From the NCBI GenBank assembly GCA_014871385.1, contig CM026431.1, forward strand, positions 12,615,594 to 12,679,593: a stretch of DNA of 64,000 bases, written 5' to 3'. The notes below the pieces were generated by a model. The model worked only from the letters and a program-made list of their open reading frames with translations. It did no database searches and was not told where the DNA came from. Positions 1 to 14,142 of the stretch are shown here, in pieces. The stretch is from Ceratodon purpureus (taxonomy: Eukaryota > Streptophyta > Bryopsida > Pseudoditrichales > Ditrichaceae). The translations under genes and the position numbers were made by a program. How positions within the stretch are numbered: the stretch's first letter is position 1; every line of letters begins with the position of its first letter.

Positions 1-1679
1 AATAGAATTTGAATTGTAAATTTAAAGTTACTTGAAACTAATTTGATATGTTTTTATAAATCCTCAAGTAAACAAATATTTTCTTATCTAAAAGCTTACA
101 AAATTACAAAAAATATACCCCTATTGATAACAACTCATTGATTTATACAATTGAGTATAATATAGAATATGAAACCGTATGATCGTGTGCCAACCTTGTC
201 TAAAAACGTGTACAACAAATTTGAGCTCATTCCATCGTACAAATTGCAAGTTTATAAGGTTTGAACACACTATAACAGTATTTTTTTTTACATTGCGCTT
301 GTAGTATACCTAAGTTTTGATGCCCAAAAAGTATACATTGCAAAAAAATTGTGATCTATGGAGAGTCATTAATTCTTGTAGGTGTAGAAGTAAGGTATAC
401 ACTCACAAAGTTTGAGACTTACATGGGCTTGAGAAGGAGAAAAAACCCCTTGATTTTGTAAAAAAGAGGTGTGCTAAAAATGCCTTACATACTCCAAAAT
501 TAAAATTATCAAAATGGATAATCTAAACATGTCCAATAAGAAATCCAAACGATAGATATGCTTATGTCAACAAGAGAAAACACCTTAGAATAATTCAATG
601 CAACCGAAGTAAGCCTCAAATTTCTAGAATTGGTTGAAGTGTAAATTGTATATTTTCATTAAATTTAAAAGGCCAGTTTTTGTACTAAAGGTTCTATGGA
701 TGGACCCACTGCAACGTCATATATGGATGAAACTTATTAAGTTTGGATGAAAAACGAAGGTTGAATGAAAAATAAATATTGGATGAAAGAAATTAAATAG
801 TTAGTTAAATGAAAAATGTCATCAATTTTGGACATATGTTTCAAAATATTCATAATTTTGGACATATGTGTTTTAGAATTTTACTTGAAGATAGGCAATG
901 CAATAGCTCGAGTTACCAGACACATGAAGAAATGTTTGGAGTGATGCAAATGCATGCGTGGTTGTGGACACTTGGGCCAAACGTCACACCAAGAAACATG
1001 ACATGTCATTAAATGTAGGTTTCAAACAACATAAGTGTCTCATTTATACTACAACAATCAACTACCTCTCATTAACCTTAAACAAACACATGACTTTTGG
1101 AATATATATATTTTTAAATATTGAATACTCATTTTTTATTAAGAAATCTAGAAAGGTTTGAGGGCGTTGAAATGGGTCTGTTGGACTTTTGGTCCAGGAG
1201 TGGCAATTCAAACAATCCTTTTTGTGTGTGTGTAGAAACACACACTGAATAAATTTTAGGGTTAAGAACGAAAATAATCAAAGTAAGTGGATTCAAACGA
1301 TGACTACCAAATCTATGATACTGTACCCAAACAGGCATGAATCTATCCATACTACATTCATGTTGGTGTCCAAATGTGGAGAGCTCGTAGGCTGGATTAC
1401 GCTTCGAGTGACATGCCATTACTCTCCCCCGAGGTGATAATTTATGGCACCGCTGCTCACATTTACACAGCAGATGCCCTCAATAAATACTGCCCTGCCT
1501 CATGTGTTGCGAATACTACTTCTGCAATGATTGGACTCATGAGCCATTCAAACACTGCCCTACACTACTACAGTCTACAGACATCGAAACTTATCTCTCT
1601 CTCTCCTGCATCTAACTTAACTTATTATTCTCTCTCATGCCAGACTCACACACTGCTTCTGTGCTTGATGGCTAGAAGG
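1..1679. other. AT-rich intergenic DNA, no gene seen
   Basis: The sequence is low in GC with frequent stops in all frames. The short open frames here show no recognisable domain and no convincing splice structure. I see no RNA gene. It is probably ordinary intergenic or decayed repeat DNA. Confidence 0.6.
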
Positions 1680-2055
1680 TAAGGTAGTGGTCCCAGAAAC
1701 CGTCCGAATTTCAGGTTTGCTCATTTGGAATAGTGTTGGAATTTTTTTATAATTTTTGGATGAAGTGCAAAGCTAGTGCAAAGCCATCCCAAAAAAAAAT
1801 CATTTTTTGAGTATGTCTACAATTTCCTATGAATTTTTGAATGTTCAGCCCTAGGTGGGCCACTAACCGTCCCTAGAGTCATGGTTAATATGACCACTTG
1901 GATTCTGAGAATAGGACGTTTCTGCACCAATCACAAGCACTCAATTTCTGCAGCCATAGACGGAATTAGAATGATTGTGCACAGTTTCAGGGACAGCCTA
2001 TGTCAACCTATGGGACGGTTTTTCGGCCGGGACGGTTTTTGGGAGCACTACCTTA
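1680..2055. mobile_element. MITE-like element with about 26-bp terminal inverted repeats
   Basis: The left end (1680-1705, beginning TAAGGTAGTGGTCCCAGAAA) is the near reverse complement of the right end (2030-2055, ending GGGAGCACTACCTTA). The body is about 375 bp with no coding capacity. A second, diverged copy lies at about 45548-45900, so this is a dispersed non-autonomous family. The target duplication cannot be separated from the TAA/TTA at the ends, so the superfamily is unassigned. Confidence 0.65.
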
Positions 2056-3600
2056 AACATTTTAAACAAGATTGGAGACATTGGCACTGCTCAATGTGAC
2101 TCAACAATCAGAATCATATTTCGTCAAAAAAGAACCAATTGTAAAAAGGTACAGTCAACTTGAGAATAAATACTGTATCTAAAGAAAATAACTGGTGTGT
2201 TATATTGCCATTTGAAACAAATTCTCATTGCAGTTTATTGTAAATACAGTAATTTATATTTTTATTGATTTTAATATGTATCTTTTGATCTAGCTAGATT
2301 TTGCAATACTTGTTATGAATTATATGAAAAGGGGCATGAAGTCTTAATTGAGTATTCATTTTTAAAAATATTTTTTACAAGAAGCTTCACATTTGTTTAT
2401 AGTGAGATTGGTTCTAAAGAAATCCTTAATTACAAGATTTATAATGTAAAATTATTTTATATTTATTGTTTTGAATTTTTTAAAATTTGTATGAAGTTGG
2501 TTGTTATTGATGTGACTCAATGGGTTGCATTATTTATGTAGAAACATCTTTTGGATCATAAACATATATGTGTAAATTTACCTTTGTATACAATATTTGT
2601 CACTTTATAATCATAACTAATTTATATCATTTGCTTGAGTTTAGGGAGCACAATAGTAATTCCCTTTTTATTGAAATGTTTTTATTTTTTTTTTTTTATT
2701 CAGTGGTTGTATCAATTTGACCTATTCCTCTATGCATCTAGACAAATTGTTTATACATTGCTATCAAGGAATTTCTTGCCTTTATTTGAATATTCATCGA
2801 TGCATCTTAGTTGTAACTACTCTAAATACTAGTAAAACATGTTGTAAAGATATGACCTTAGAAATCTACCATTCCCATCCAATTCAACATCAAAATCTAA
2901 ACAACATGATTAAAGAATCCATTCATAGCTACTTTGTAATTCTTTTAAGAACTTCTAACAATAATTTAAACATTCTTTTGACAAAATTTTAATAAATCTT
3001 CACTACAAAAGTTCTTCAAAAAGTGTTACCGTTCGTCAATAGCAGATTTGTTCATTAATAATTCTTAAAAAAACAATTTTTTTTTGGAAATCCTACTGAT
3101 GGAAAATTGAAAATATAAAAATATACTTTTATGTATTATTTTTAAAATTTTTAAATCCACTAAGACTATTTTTAGTAATATTTTTTGAAAAGACAAAACT
3201 TGAACAATTAAATGTTTGAGAAACAAATATTATTTTTCCAAAATAAGAATATTCACTCATGGGTGAACAAACCTGTTATCAACATATGGTATAATTTCCT
3301 ACAATGCAAAACACCAACCAATAAATAACTTGAACAAATTATGTTATTTATCATGTTCTTTGAAAACTCCAAACAAGACCCCCAATAACTTTGTAGAGAT
3401 ACCAATCATAGAGTTAAAACCAATCTCAAATACAATCATCAAGAACACCTCAAGAACATTATACCCAACAAAAGTATCTTAATATGAAAACCCGGATATC
3501 ACTCCAAGATACACAACTTACCAAATCTTCATCACGACGAGCACCTCCCCTCACACACCACACCCCAAAAACATAAAAAAATGGACCCGATTTTTTTTTT
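2056..3600. other. AT-rich intergenic DNA, no gene seen
   Basis: This is strongly AT-rich with A and T homopolymer runs. No domain-bearing frame, tRNA or clear repeat boundary is visible. Confidence 0.6.
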
Positions 3601-4834
3601 AAAAATGTTTTTAAAATTTATTTATTATTATTTATTATTTTTTAAATGGAGCGGATTTTGAAATCCAAAGCATCCGTAAGTGAGCACAGTGAATTCCGGT
3701 CCAAGGGGCCAGCATCATGAGCCACTGCAAACCGGGTACAGTACGCGCCTGCCAAACATCAAACTCCCGCTCCTTTCCCCAAAAAGTAAAAGCTAACACC
3801 CCAGCAAAGTAACGGAGCAGGAAAGAAAAAGTAAAAGGCAAAACGAAGCGCATCACATGAGGAGCAGCATCACCAACATCCGCCAGAAGCGCAACTCATC
3901 GCAACCAAAGCCAACAAACAAACAAACCATCGCCGGAACATCGCTGCCATCGCTGCCATCGCCTTCCTTTTCCTCTTCCTCTGTCTGTTCCCCGGATTGA
4001 ACACAACACAACTCAGCACACGACGATGCGCTCGCTCGCACTCTCCCTTCATCCAGCCTAGGTTTTCCATCTCCATCGCCATCGCCATCGCCATCGCCGT
4101 ATCCAAATCCACTCCCCCCGCTTCTCCCGCGTAGAGTTGCTCGCAGTCTCATCCTCTGGAGTCAGTGCGGAGTGATTGCGGGGAGTTTGGGGAGGGTTTG
4201 GGGATTGGAGGGAGGGGAGCAGGGGATGAGGCGGGGGAATTGCGACGGGGAGCGGCGGGAGGCGTTTGGACGGGGCGGAGGCGCAGGGGCGGAGTGGAGT
4301 GCATTGGAGTGGAGGTGAGGGAGGGAGGCGGGTAGATCGGGCCGGATAAGCTGCGGGAGGTATTTTTGTGGTTCAGGTGTGGATCCGGGAGTTTTGGAGT
4401 GGATCCGGCGGGGGAGAAGGGGCGGGGACGGAGGTTTAGGGAGGGAGGCGGGAGGGGGAGTGGTGATGGATCTCGGGGGGAGGGGGAGGGGGAATGGCAG
4501 GGGGTTGTTGATGTTGTTGCGGTGAATGGTGGAGAGCGGGGGAGGAGGCGGGGTTGGTTGGCGAGGTTTCGGGAGTTTGCAGATGTAGCGTGTGGTGTTA
4601 TGGTTTTTGGAGGAGGGAGCGTTTATGGCGCAGAGATGCGTGGTGGTTCGCCTTCGGCGGGGGTGTGATGGTTTGGTGATTGCAGGCGGGGGAGTGTTTT
4701 AGGGCTTTCGGTGGTGTTTTTAGGGGAGGGAAGGTTTGAATTATATGACGTTCGAGGGGGGAGCTTTTAGGAAGGAGAAGGGAGGTGCTGTGGTGGTGGA
4801 GTAGGAGTTAGGGCGGTCGTGGCGGAGGATAAAC
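3601..4834 (+). promoter_or_regulatory. Presumed promoter and GC-rich 5' leader of KCBP, with (CATCGC)n microsatellites
   Basis: Composition shifts from AT-rich to G-rich from about 4150 up to the KCBP start codon, which is typical of a plant 5' leader. Triplet/hexamer repeats of the CATCGC type lie at about 3940-3962 and 4070-4100; they generate repetitive minus-strand open frames (Met-Ala or Gly-Asp runs) that are not credible genes. No TATA box was assigned. Confidence 0.45.
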
Positions 4835-7800
4835 ATGGCCTCGGACTCGTCTCACGTCAATGATGTGAGAGTGGAGTATATCAGGAGCAGGCGGCCTGGC
4901 AGCTCTTCCAATGGGACTCCTATTAGGGTGTCACCGAATACTGATGACAACGACTTGGATAGCGACAATGGCTCGTACGTGCACTAATCTTTTGTGAACA
5001 ATTTGTGCAATGCGAAACACAAATGGAATTGATTCTCTAAAATTCATTGGGACTGATTTAAAAAGTGCACTGAGAGTAATCTTTGTTTCGGTGGCAGTAC
5101 CAGTAGTAGAGGCACTCGCTCAAATACCTTCTCTGGGGATGCTCAGCCACAAGATCAGTACGAAGGTGCCAGAGAAGCCAATGGAGGGTAGTTCTCTTGC
5201 TCCTTTTCCCTTGACGGGCAACTTTTGTCGTTCAACGTGGGCTTTGATAAATGCCTCTCATCAAACGTCTCCTCTAGAAGTATATTTACAAATTTCCTCC
5301 TGTAGAAGCGTGGCTATTTTGAGTGGAGTTCGGACACCACTTTTATAGATTTTGAATAAAGATACTGTGATAGTAGGTGAATATATCTTCCAGAGGCTGA
5401 GACATGATATGGTAGGCCACTGTCGTCGCTGCATGCATGCACGGCTTAGTTTCTTTGAAAATGCTGTTCATGTAGTTTCATTTGCACCCTTACAGTGAAA
5501 AAGTGGTAGAGGAAAATGTAGTGAAACATTATGTACGGTGGTAGTTGAAGGTTTGACATTCTTGGAGCAATTAGGGTTTTCATGTCGTAGCATTGACTGG
5601 CAACCTGGAACGTTTAAATTCTCTTCTTCCGCCGGGGGAATTGGATGAAGCTGATCATTGAGGATTCAGTGACAAGCTTTAAGATCAATCGTTTTATACT
5701 TGCAGTGTTTAGATCGATGTAGCAGTTAGTACCCGCTTTCATATCGTTCTAAATAATGCAGTTTTTGCAGTGCCAACATTTGTTTCTTTTCAACTTACAA
5801 ATTTGTATTGTTGTAAGAGTGTGTCTCATGAGATGGTTTGACGTGTGATCAGGCCTAGTGCACTCTCTACTTCCTTGGCTCCAGAGTTGGCAGGTGCTTC
5901 GCAGATTCTAGAAAAGTATCAGGTATAACATGGTCTCTGTTGCTATTGTTGCAGCCGGATTGTTGTCAGTCAAGATGTTGAATTGTGGCAAGGTCATCAG
6001 GTGGCTTTGAAGCTTTATAGAGTAATGCAAGGTTTCAGTGCCATAACCACGGTTGTTGATTGCTTCTGGCTCTCTGCAGGTGGAAACCTTTCTGAAAGCA
6101 ATGCACAGGCAGTTGCAGAACGGAGGGAAAAGGTCATTCTTTGGAAAGAAGGCTGTTAATCCTCAAGGACGTGACAAGTACACAGTTGAAGACATGCTAT
6201 GTTTTCAGCGGGTACAGTATCTTTTCACTATGCTCATCAGAACTTGATGGTATTTCCACCATCTTTATCTGCGTTACTAATAGAAACATTGTTATTTCAG
6301 GAACCTATCCCCACGTCTCTCTTGCGCATTAATGCAGACCTAATGAGTCGTGCCATGAAGCTTTTTCAGGTAACTTTTGCTGGATTATAACTGGGTTTTC
6401 GCAAAGTTGAATGCACTGCGAGACGCCATCTGTATCTTTTCCCATTCTTAGTTGAGCTGTAATCCCTTGTTGATGTTCTTTCTTGCTTCTCACTTGCAGG
6501 TTGTTCTTAAGTACACTGGTATAAGCGATGTAGGGCCTTCAAATCCACCTACGGGACAAGAGCAGATTGACCTTCTGCGGAAGCTGTACAAGCACACTTT
6601 GAAAAGAACCGAGCTTCGTGATGAACTGTTTGCACAGTTGGCGAAACAGACACGGAACAATCCAGATAGGTGAGTGCGAATGTTTAGCAATCACATGATG
6701 GATGACATGTCCTCGTTTCTCTGGTGAGTTGATAAGTATCAATACATGAGGTGACAGATGCCATTTGGAGTTGATTAAAGGAAACAAAGACAACCAGTTG
6801 CAGGCTTCATTCAACTAGTTCAGCGGTAGCTTCAGATCAGGACTGTCGTTTAGGAATCAGCAGTCTGTTCGGGTGCGCCAGAAGTGTTCATATCAAAATG
6901 GATTACGTTGTAGCTTTTGGAATCAAATTTGGACGGTCTTCGAGTAATTTGGTTGTCATAGTAACTCGTTTGCGTGTGGATACTTTATTGATGAAAATCT
7001 CTTACATTATGATAGGTCAAGCCTTCTGAAGACATGGGAGCTTTTGTTTATGTGCTCTTCAGCAATGCCTCCTGGCAAGGAGTTTGGCACATATTTGTCA
7101 GAGTATGTGCACGAGGTGGCCAACTCACCTGCTGTGGAACCTTCTTTGCAAATGCTTGCTCTGAACACATGGAATGCGTTGAAGCGGTCTGTCAAAGGTG
7201 GGCCTCGACGGGTAGATCCAACTCAAGAAGAGATTGAAGCATTGTTAGAAGGACGAAAACTTACTACCATTGCCTTCTTCTTGGATGAGACATTCGAAGA
7301 CATTACCTACGACATGACAACAACTGTTTCAGATGCTGTTGAGGTAGTCTTCCTCCTGAAACGTTTTTGTTTATCTGTGGTTTTTGAAGGGGTTTGGGTT
7401 GTTTAACTTAGAGTATTTTTGACCTGTGTTTTCTTAAGCATGTAGCTGTTTCTAGAGGCGAAGCTCATGGTTGAATGATGGTTGTGGCCAATAAATACAA
7501 TGGGCATCCGTCGACAATAGCATAGGTTTGGATAGGGTTACGGTTACGACCGTTGGTTTCTATAGACGGTATTTTTGAGATTACGTGGGGTTTTTCTTTT
7601 GACAGGAATTAGCAGGCATCATCAAATTATCCTCTTACAATACTTTCAGTCTCTTTGAGTGCCGGAAAAGCTTGAATGGGTCGAGATCTCTTGATTCCAC
7701 TGTTGGTATGTACCTCTGATCTCGTCTGTTTGTTAATTCTGACGCTATATATGTTTTCCGGTTTATATACAACATACTACCAGTCTATACCGCAGATACG

Positions 7801-10800
7801 CTCGAGGATTTTAGCTGTAAGTTAGCATGGATACATGACTGCATTCAGAATGAGGATGCAAAGCGGGCGTTCCATCGCCTGTTTCTAACTTTGCTTTTCA
7901 TCTGTCAATGGCTTCCAGAGGAACATGTAGGATTGGATGATAACAAGTATATAGGAGACATCGTGGCAGAATTCAAGTTGTCTCGAGATCGTAGCAAGGG
8001 TGAGCTTTTCCAGAGTAAGCTGCTGTTCAAGAAACGATTGTTTCGAGAATCGGACGAGGCGATCACTGAGCCCATGTTCATTCAGTTGTCCTACATCCAG
8101 GTATGTCCTAGTGCTTTAATTTTCATGTACTATTCCTCGTGTTGCAGGTCATGTCAAACTTTGAACGACCTATCGGTTTTTAATGAATTGAATGGTTTGG
8201 TGCAGTCCCAACATGACTACCTTCTTGGAAATTACCCCGTTGGTAGGGAAGATGCAGCACAGTTGGCTGCATTGCAGATTATAGCCGACGTTGGGTCCAT
8301 ATCTAATCCTGAAGCAAGCACGTAAGTGTTCACATTTCATACCCCTCCACCTCCCTCCCTGAAAAGGTGTATAGAGTTTAATGTGCTTTGATAACTTTCA
8401 AGTGCTCTGCGAAGATTTTTTGCATTTTGCATTTTTATTTTTACATGCATTGTTCTTACATTCTTTTGGTTCGTTGCTTTTCCAGAGAGTGGAATGCAAT
8501 GCTTGATCGCTGTCTGCCCAAGCAGGTGGCAGTAACCCGCAACAAACGAGATTGGGATCAGGACATATTGACCCGGTATCGGGCATTGGTGAGTAATTGT
8601 GCCTTCTAGCTTCTGTTTTTATATTTATCTGACATGTCGGTAGTTTAGAAAGCATCATGTATTAGATTTATGGCATTGTTAATTTGAAAAGTCGAGCTGG
8701 TACCTAACAAATTGTGTGTTCATTGTGTTGGAATATTCTGATTTTGAGAAACAGGCACATTTTTCCAAGGATGACGCAAAACAGCAACTGCTTCGTATCT
8801 TGCGGGGCCTACCGTATGGTAACTCAGTCTTTTTCAGTGTGCGGAGGATTGAAGACCCTATTGGACTGTTGCCAGGCAGGATTATTCTCGGAATCAATAA
8901 GCGAGGGGTAATTATTGTTGCCCACTGTAAAATGGTTTAGGCTTTCTTAGTCTCAGTTGTGGATTCCCTAAAGTGCTCTCTATATTCAGTGTTTGAGATT
9001 TAGTTTTTTTGTTATAGTTATCATGCTAAATGATTACATCAAGAATCCGCTTTTGCTGAGGGGCTTACGTGTTTTGGATTTATAATCTCTCAACCGTTAT
9101 GCTGTTTTATTTTATTTCACAGGTGCACTTTTTCAGGCCAGTGCCAAAGGAGTATTTGCACTCTGCTGAGCTTCGTGATATTATGCAATTTGGGAGCAGT
9201 AATACTGCAGTCTTTTTCAAAATGAGAGTTGCGGGAGTCCTTCACATTTTTCAGTTTGAAACAAAGCAGGTAACCACCTGACTTGTTAATTCGCAGGGTC
9301 ACCTGTTAGACGCTGTCTGGTCACCAATAACGTCTTTGTGCTTCTTTGAATCATAGTCGGAACTTTTTGACTCTTTTTACAGAGTGAAACATGCCTGCAC
9401 AGCCTGCACAATGTGGTTTAGTGATTATTTACGTGTGGGAATATCTTCAAACAGGGAGAGGATATATGTGTGGCATTACAAACACATATAAACGACGTAA
9501 TGTTGCGGAGGTATTCAAGAACACGCAATGTGCCCAACGGGCAGACTCCAGCATCGGAGACGCCTGCTGCACCAACTCCTAAACCTCCAGGCATTGAAGT
9601 GTACGAGAAGCACGTAAAGGAAATGTCCAAGTTACTGGAAGAATCTCAAAAGAAAATTGATCAGGCAATCCACCTATATCAATGCTTCTTATGCATTTAA
9701 ACTATTTTGGTTCTTGGTATTCTCATCTTGATGAGTTCTGATCGTATTATGATACTTATCAGTGCGGGTCGACTTAGGGTTTTGCCTTCTAAAATCCGAG
9801 CCTGCCTCAAAGTAAATATGAGAAGGGGTAGGGCGATGAGCAGTTGTACGTACTGCGAGTTAAATATATAGGAATGATGGGATTTATATAGTCTGTCCAC
9901 ACTGGTACATACTTATCAGGACAATCATGTACCGTGAATCTCCTATACCTGAAAACTTGTATTGCTATTGAATTGTGACGTTCTTGCTGTTTGCACTTGC
10001 AGCTTGCGGAAGAGCTTCGTTTGAAAGAGAAGAGAGAGACACAGGTGATGGAGGAATTGGCAGGGCTACGCGACTCACTGCGTTCAGAGGAGCAAACAAG
10101 ATCAGAGCTCTCTGAAGAGAGAGAACGATTATCCAAGCAGCTTGGGGACTTGGAAGCAGCTTTGCAGGTTCGACTCTTTTTATAGATATCTTTCTTTTAT
10201 ATTCAACCCTGTTTTCAAACTTTGTATTGCAGTAGACAATCTTTTCAAGAACGGAATGGCTTGTGGGAATGTTTTCTGACAAGATAACGTTGACGGTCCT
10301 TGAATGACAGGCCGCACTAGCTGATAAGGCGATTTTGGCATCAGGTTCAAGCAGCCAGGCGAGTGAAGATACAGCATCTGATATTGGTACAGATGTGGAT
10401 ACACCTAGAAGAGTAGGAACTCCTCGAGGAATTCGAAGGGATCGAGATCTGCCACCTGCTGGACAAAAAGATAGATACAATGAACAAGTTCGAAATTTAG
10501 AGAATCAGGTATTTGTTTCGTTGACGCACCTCATGTGCTGGTGAACATTTAGAGAGCAGCCACGTAGATTGACTTTATAATTACTATTTTCTGGTTTTAT
10601 TCTTGAACACGTGCCTTCTAAATAGTCATTTTTATTAAAGTCTGTGTCCGTCTCTCTAGCTCTGGTTTTCATATGGGCTTGTTTCACGGATGTTGAACAG
10701 CCTTGACGCCCTCTTTACTGTCAGATTTAGAATCCAAATGAACACTGTCATTTTGTTCAACTTCAGGTTAAGGAATTACGAAACGAGTTGAGGGCAAAGA

Positions 10801-13800
10801 CGGAGGAGTTGCGGAACAAAGAGGAAAGGGTCAAGAACCTTACAAGAGAGAAACAACTTGTTGAGCAAAAAGTATCGCGTCTTGATAGAAACAAGACTGA
10901 AGAGGTAAAACTAAGCATTTTTTATGGATGTTGAAAAGTGTTTCTTTGATGTGCTTCAATGCCTCCGCCCATGTGTTCCTGCTTTTAGTTTTGTAATATT
11001 TACGAGTCTTTCGAAATATTTACGGTGCCAATCTGCAGATTGAGCCTTTTTCATTTCTCAACTCTTTTATCTTTCAACCGTTCATGTGATTTTAGATGCC
11101 TTATGCTTCTATTAAGGATCAATCTGCAGAATCAATCCACTTGCCCACGTTGGATCTTGTGGAAGTTCTCATATTTTCTTGTTCACTGATTTCAGACACG
11201 TCAAATGGAGGAGAAATTTGAGTATGAAAGAGATGATCTAAGGGGACGTCTTGTAGATCTGGAGAAGAAGTTAGCAGAGCGAACACAAGATTTGAGTCTT
11301 GCAGAGACTACATTGGCAAACCGTGAGGGTGAATTTGAATCACTACAAAGCAGTCTCTTGGAGCTGAACGAGCTTCGTGAAATGAAAGAGGTAGGACCTT
11401 GATGGCTTTGAAGCGCCTGTGGACTTGAACCTCAATAATTTTCTTGATGTGAAGTACTGATGCCATCGTGTTGAACCCCCAAAGGCCACTTAATAAAAAA
11501 GTGGATAATGAACAAAACTTCTGATACCACAGCTTGTCCGACATTCCGTCATTTTCATTTATTCTTTTTTAAGGAATGGTAAACTTCGTTTACCCTAGCA
11601 TAGAGTAGAAATTAATAATTGCGCTATACTATCTAAGGAATAATAATCAATAGATTGGAAGTATGGCAAGTAAAAAAATTCAAAGGTTTTTGTTTAAAAG
11701 TGGTCTTGGAATAACGAGCTCGTAGATTTAGGAAGTTGATTTATGGTCTTCACCGCAATTGACATATTTTTCTATTTTGTCTACAGGACATTGACAGAAA
11801 GAATGAGCAAACAGCAGCTATCTTGAAGCGACAAGCGGATCAGATTACCGAACTAGAATCTTTATACAGAGAAGAACAAGTTCTCCGAAAACGATATTTC
11901 AACATGATGGAAGGTACACTCAATTTACATTGTCGTTGTATAGTTCTGTTGTCTATTTCTTTACTGTAGCTGGTTACTTCTAACATGGTTAAAACTATAG
12001 CAAAGTAACTGATGTCGTGGATTGCAGACATGAAGGGGAAGATTAGGGTGTATGCTCGGTGGAGACCTTTGAGCAGCAAGGAAGTCCGAGAGCGACAGCA
12101 AAATGTGTTGATTGCGCCCGATGAATTCACTCTTGAACATCCGTGGAAAGATGACAAACCCAAGCAACATCAGTTTGATCATGTTTTTGATCATCATGCG
12201 ACCCAAGAAGAAGTCTTCGAGGATACAAAGGTATTTGTCTTACATCTCCCGCTTTTTGAGTCTATTTAGCTCTCGGGACACAAACAAACCGTTTTAGAAG
12301 TCTTGATTACACTTTCGATTTCAACGCTCACATGATTTTCTCTGTTGTAAATTCTGTGCATCTAACACGATTGTTTTGTGTGCAGTATTTGGTCCAATCA
12401 GCGATTGATGGTTATAACGTCTGTATATTTGCATATGGACAAACTGGTTCTGGAAAAACTTTTACAATATATGGATCCGAGAGTAACCCAGGCCTTACAC
12501 CACGGGCTACGAAAGAGCTTTTTAGCTACCTTAAGCGGGACGCCAATAAGTTTTCGTTTGCTCTGAAGGTACAATTGTGTCTTGCTAGTGAAGTCGTCAT
12601 GCCATGATTTATTACGGCAACGGTATTTTCTTTCATGGAAGAATACCGTCCTGACTTGCAGTTGACTTGAAAAACTCCGCTGAACGCTAGAAAACTTTGA
12701 ACCTGATGAACTTTACTGTTGCATGGATGCAGGTTTATATGCTAGAAATATACCAAGATTCGCTTATTGATCTGCTTCTGCCAAAGAATGCTGGAAAGCA
12801 ACGAAAGCTTGAGATAAAGAAGGACTCAAAGGTGACAAAAGTTCATTGCAGTTATAAGTTTGGGTTAATTTAAGTATTTAGCATCTCCTGTTGTGCTTTT
12901 ATTAGGCTTGAAGTGTGATTTATGCAATGAGTTGGATATCTGGTATATGATTATACTTGCTAGCATCTTTCATTGCAATTTTAGTAGAATGTTGAACATG
13001 CAATACGATGAAAAACATTTGATTCCTGTTAGCTCCTCGATCTTCTTATACTCTCTGTAATTTGACAGGGGATGGTGGTAGTGGAGAATGCCACGTTATT
13101 GCCGATATCGTCCCATGATGAGCTGGAAGCAATTGTACACAAGGGTGTGGAAAGGCGACATACATCAGGCACTCAAATGAATGCAGAGAGTTCCCGGTCA
13201 CACCTCATTCTATCAGTAATTGTTGAAAGCACCAATCGGCAGTCTCAAGTTCTTGTGAAGGGCAAGGTATGCTGCTCCCCCTGAGTTGAAGCTATAACAC
13301 ATCTTAGAATGATTTATATGAAATTCTATTTGTACTCGGAAAATCGGGCTTTAAGCTTGAGCAAAAAATAGTCGCAAATTATGTCTTGAAATTTGATAAA
13401 TGTACGCTTCTAAAATCTCAGTTTAAGAGCGGTGCTCTACTTACCAATCACATCTTTGAGATTGCCAAATGTTCCAAGTATTTGCCGTAAGCTTCTGACT
13501 GTGAAATGAATTCTGAGCAGTTGAGTTTCGTTGATCTTGCGGGCTCGGAAAGGGTGAAGAAATCCGGATCCAGCGGTGAACAATTGAAGGAGGCGCAAAG
13601 CATCAACAAGTCTTTATCAGCACTGGGTGATGTCATTAGTGCTCTTGCCACAGAGGAGCAGCATATTCCTTACCGTAACCACAAGCTGACAATGCTGATG
13701 AGTGATTCTCTGGGTGGAAATGCAAAAACCCTCATGTTTGTAAATATCTCACCAGCAGAGTCTAATCTGGATGAGACCCATAATTCCCTCTGGTAAAAGC

Positions 13801-14142
13801 CTATCTCTGCCACATCCTTTTGAGTTCTCAACCAGCTTTCTGTAGTATATTGGCTGTCTCAATCGGCAAAATTCAGTTCAGCTTTCTAGTAATTTTTGAC
13901 TGGTGAGTATACATTTCTAGGCTGATTGCTGTCCTGACCTCCGTTTCGGTGTACGTACTCGCAGCTATGCAACCAGGGTAAGATCTATCATCAACGAAGC
14001 TAGTAAAAACACTACGACGAAAGAGATACTGCGTCTGAAGAAGCAAATTGCGTACTGGAAGGAGCAAGCAGGCAGGGTGGGAGGATCAGAGGATCTTGAA
14101 GAGGTTCTGGACGAACGTGCGAGCAAAACTGAATTGAATTAA
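4835..14142 (+). CDS. KCBP: Kinesin-like calmodulin-binding protein (kinesin-14, MyTH4-FERM-motor)
   Basis: This encodes a minus-end-directed microtubule motor. KCBP acts in trichome and cell-division processes in Arabidopsis and in organelle transport in moss. I read 25 exons: 4835-4974, 5098-5187, 5853-5922, 6080-6211, 6301-6369, 6500-6669, 7016-7343, 7606-7705, 7796-8100, 8206-8321, 8486-8588, 8755-8907, 9123-9269, 9455-9664, 10003-10167, 10311-10508, 10767-10904, 11196-11390, 11787-11913, 12028-12230, 12386-12568, 12733-12831, 13069-13266, 13521-13792, 13965-14142. They sum to 1,363 codons including the stop, with phase kept throughout. Exons 4-7 encode MyTH4 and exons 8-13 FERM. Exons 14-19 encode coiled coil, and exons 20-25 a C-terminal motor with P-loop GQTGSGKT, switch I region SSRSH and switch II DLAGSE. 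The tail after the motor (YWKEQAG and an acidic stretch) matches the calmodulin-binding end of the family. The intron after exon 14 begins with GC rather than GT. Confidence 0.96.

Noticed and set aside
3853-4152. Minus-strand open frames with Gly-Asp or Met-Ala repeats
   Set aside because: They are translations of the CATCGC microsatellite in the KCBP leader; no domain, wrong strand relative to the leader.
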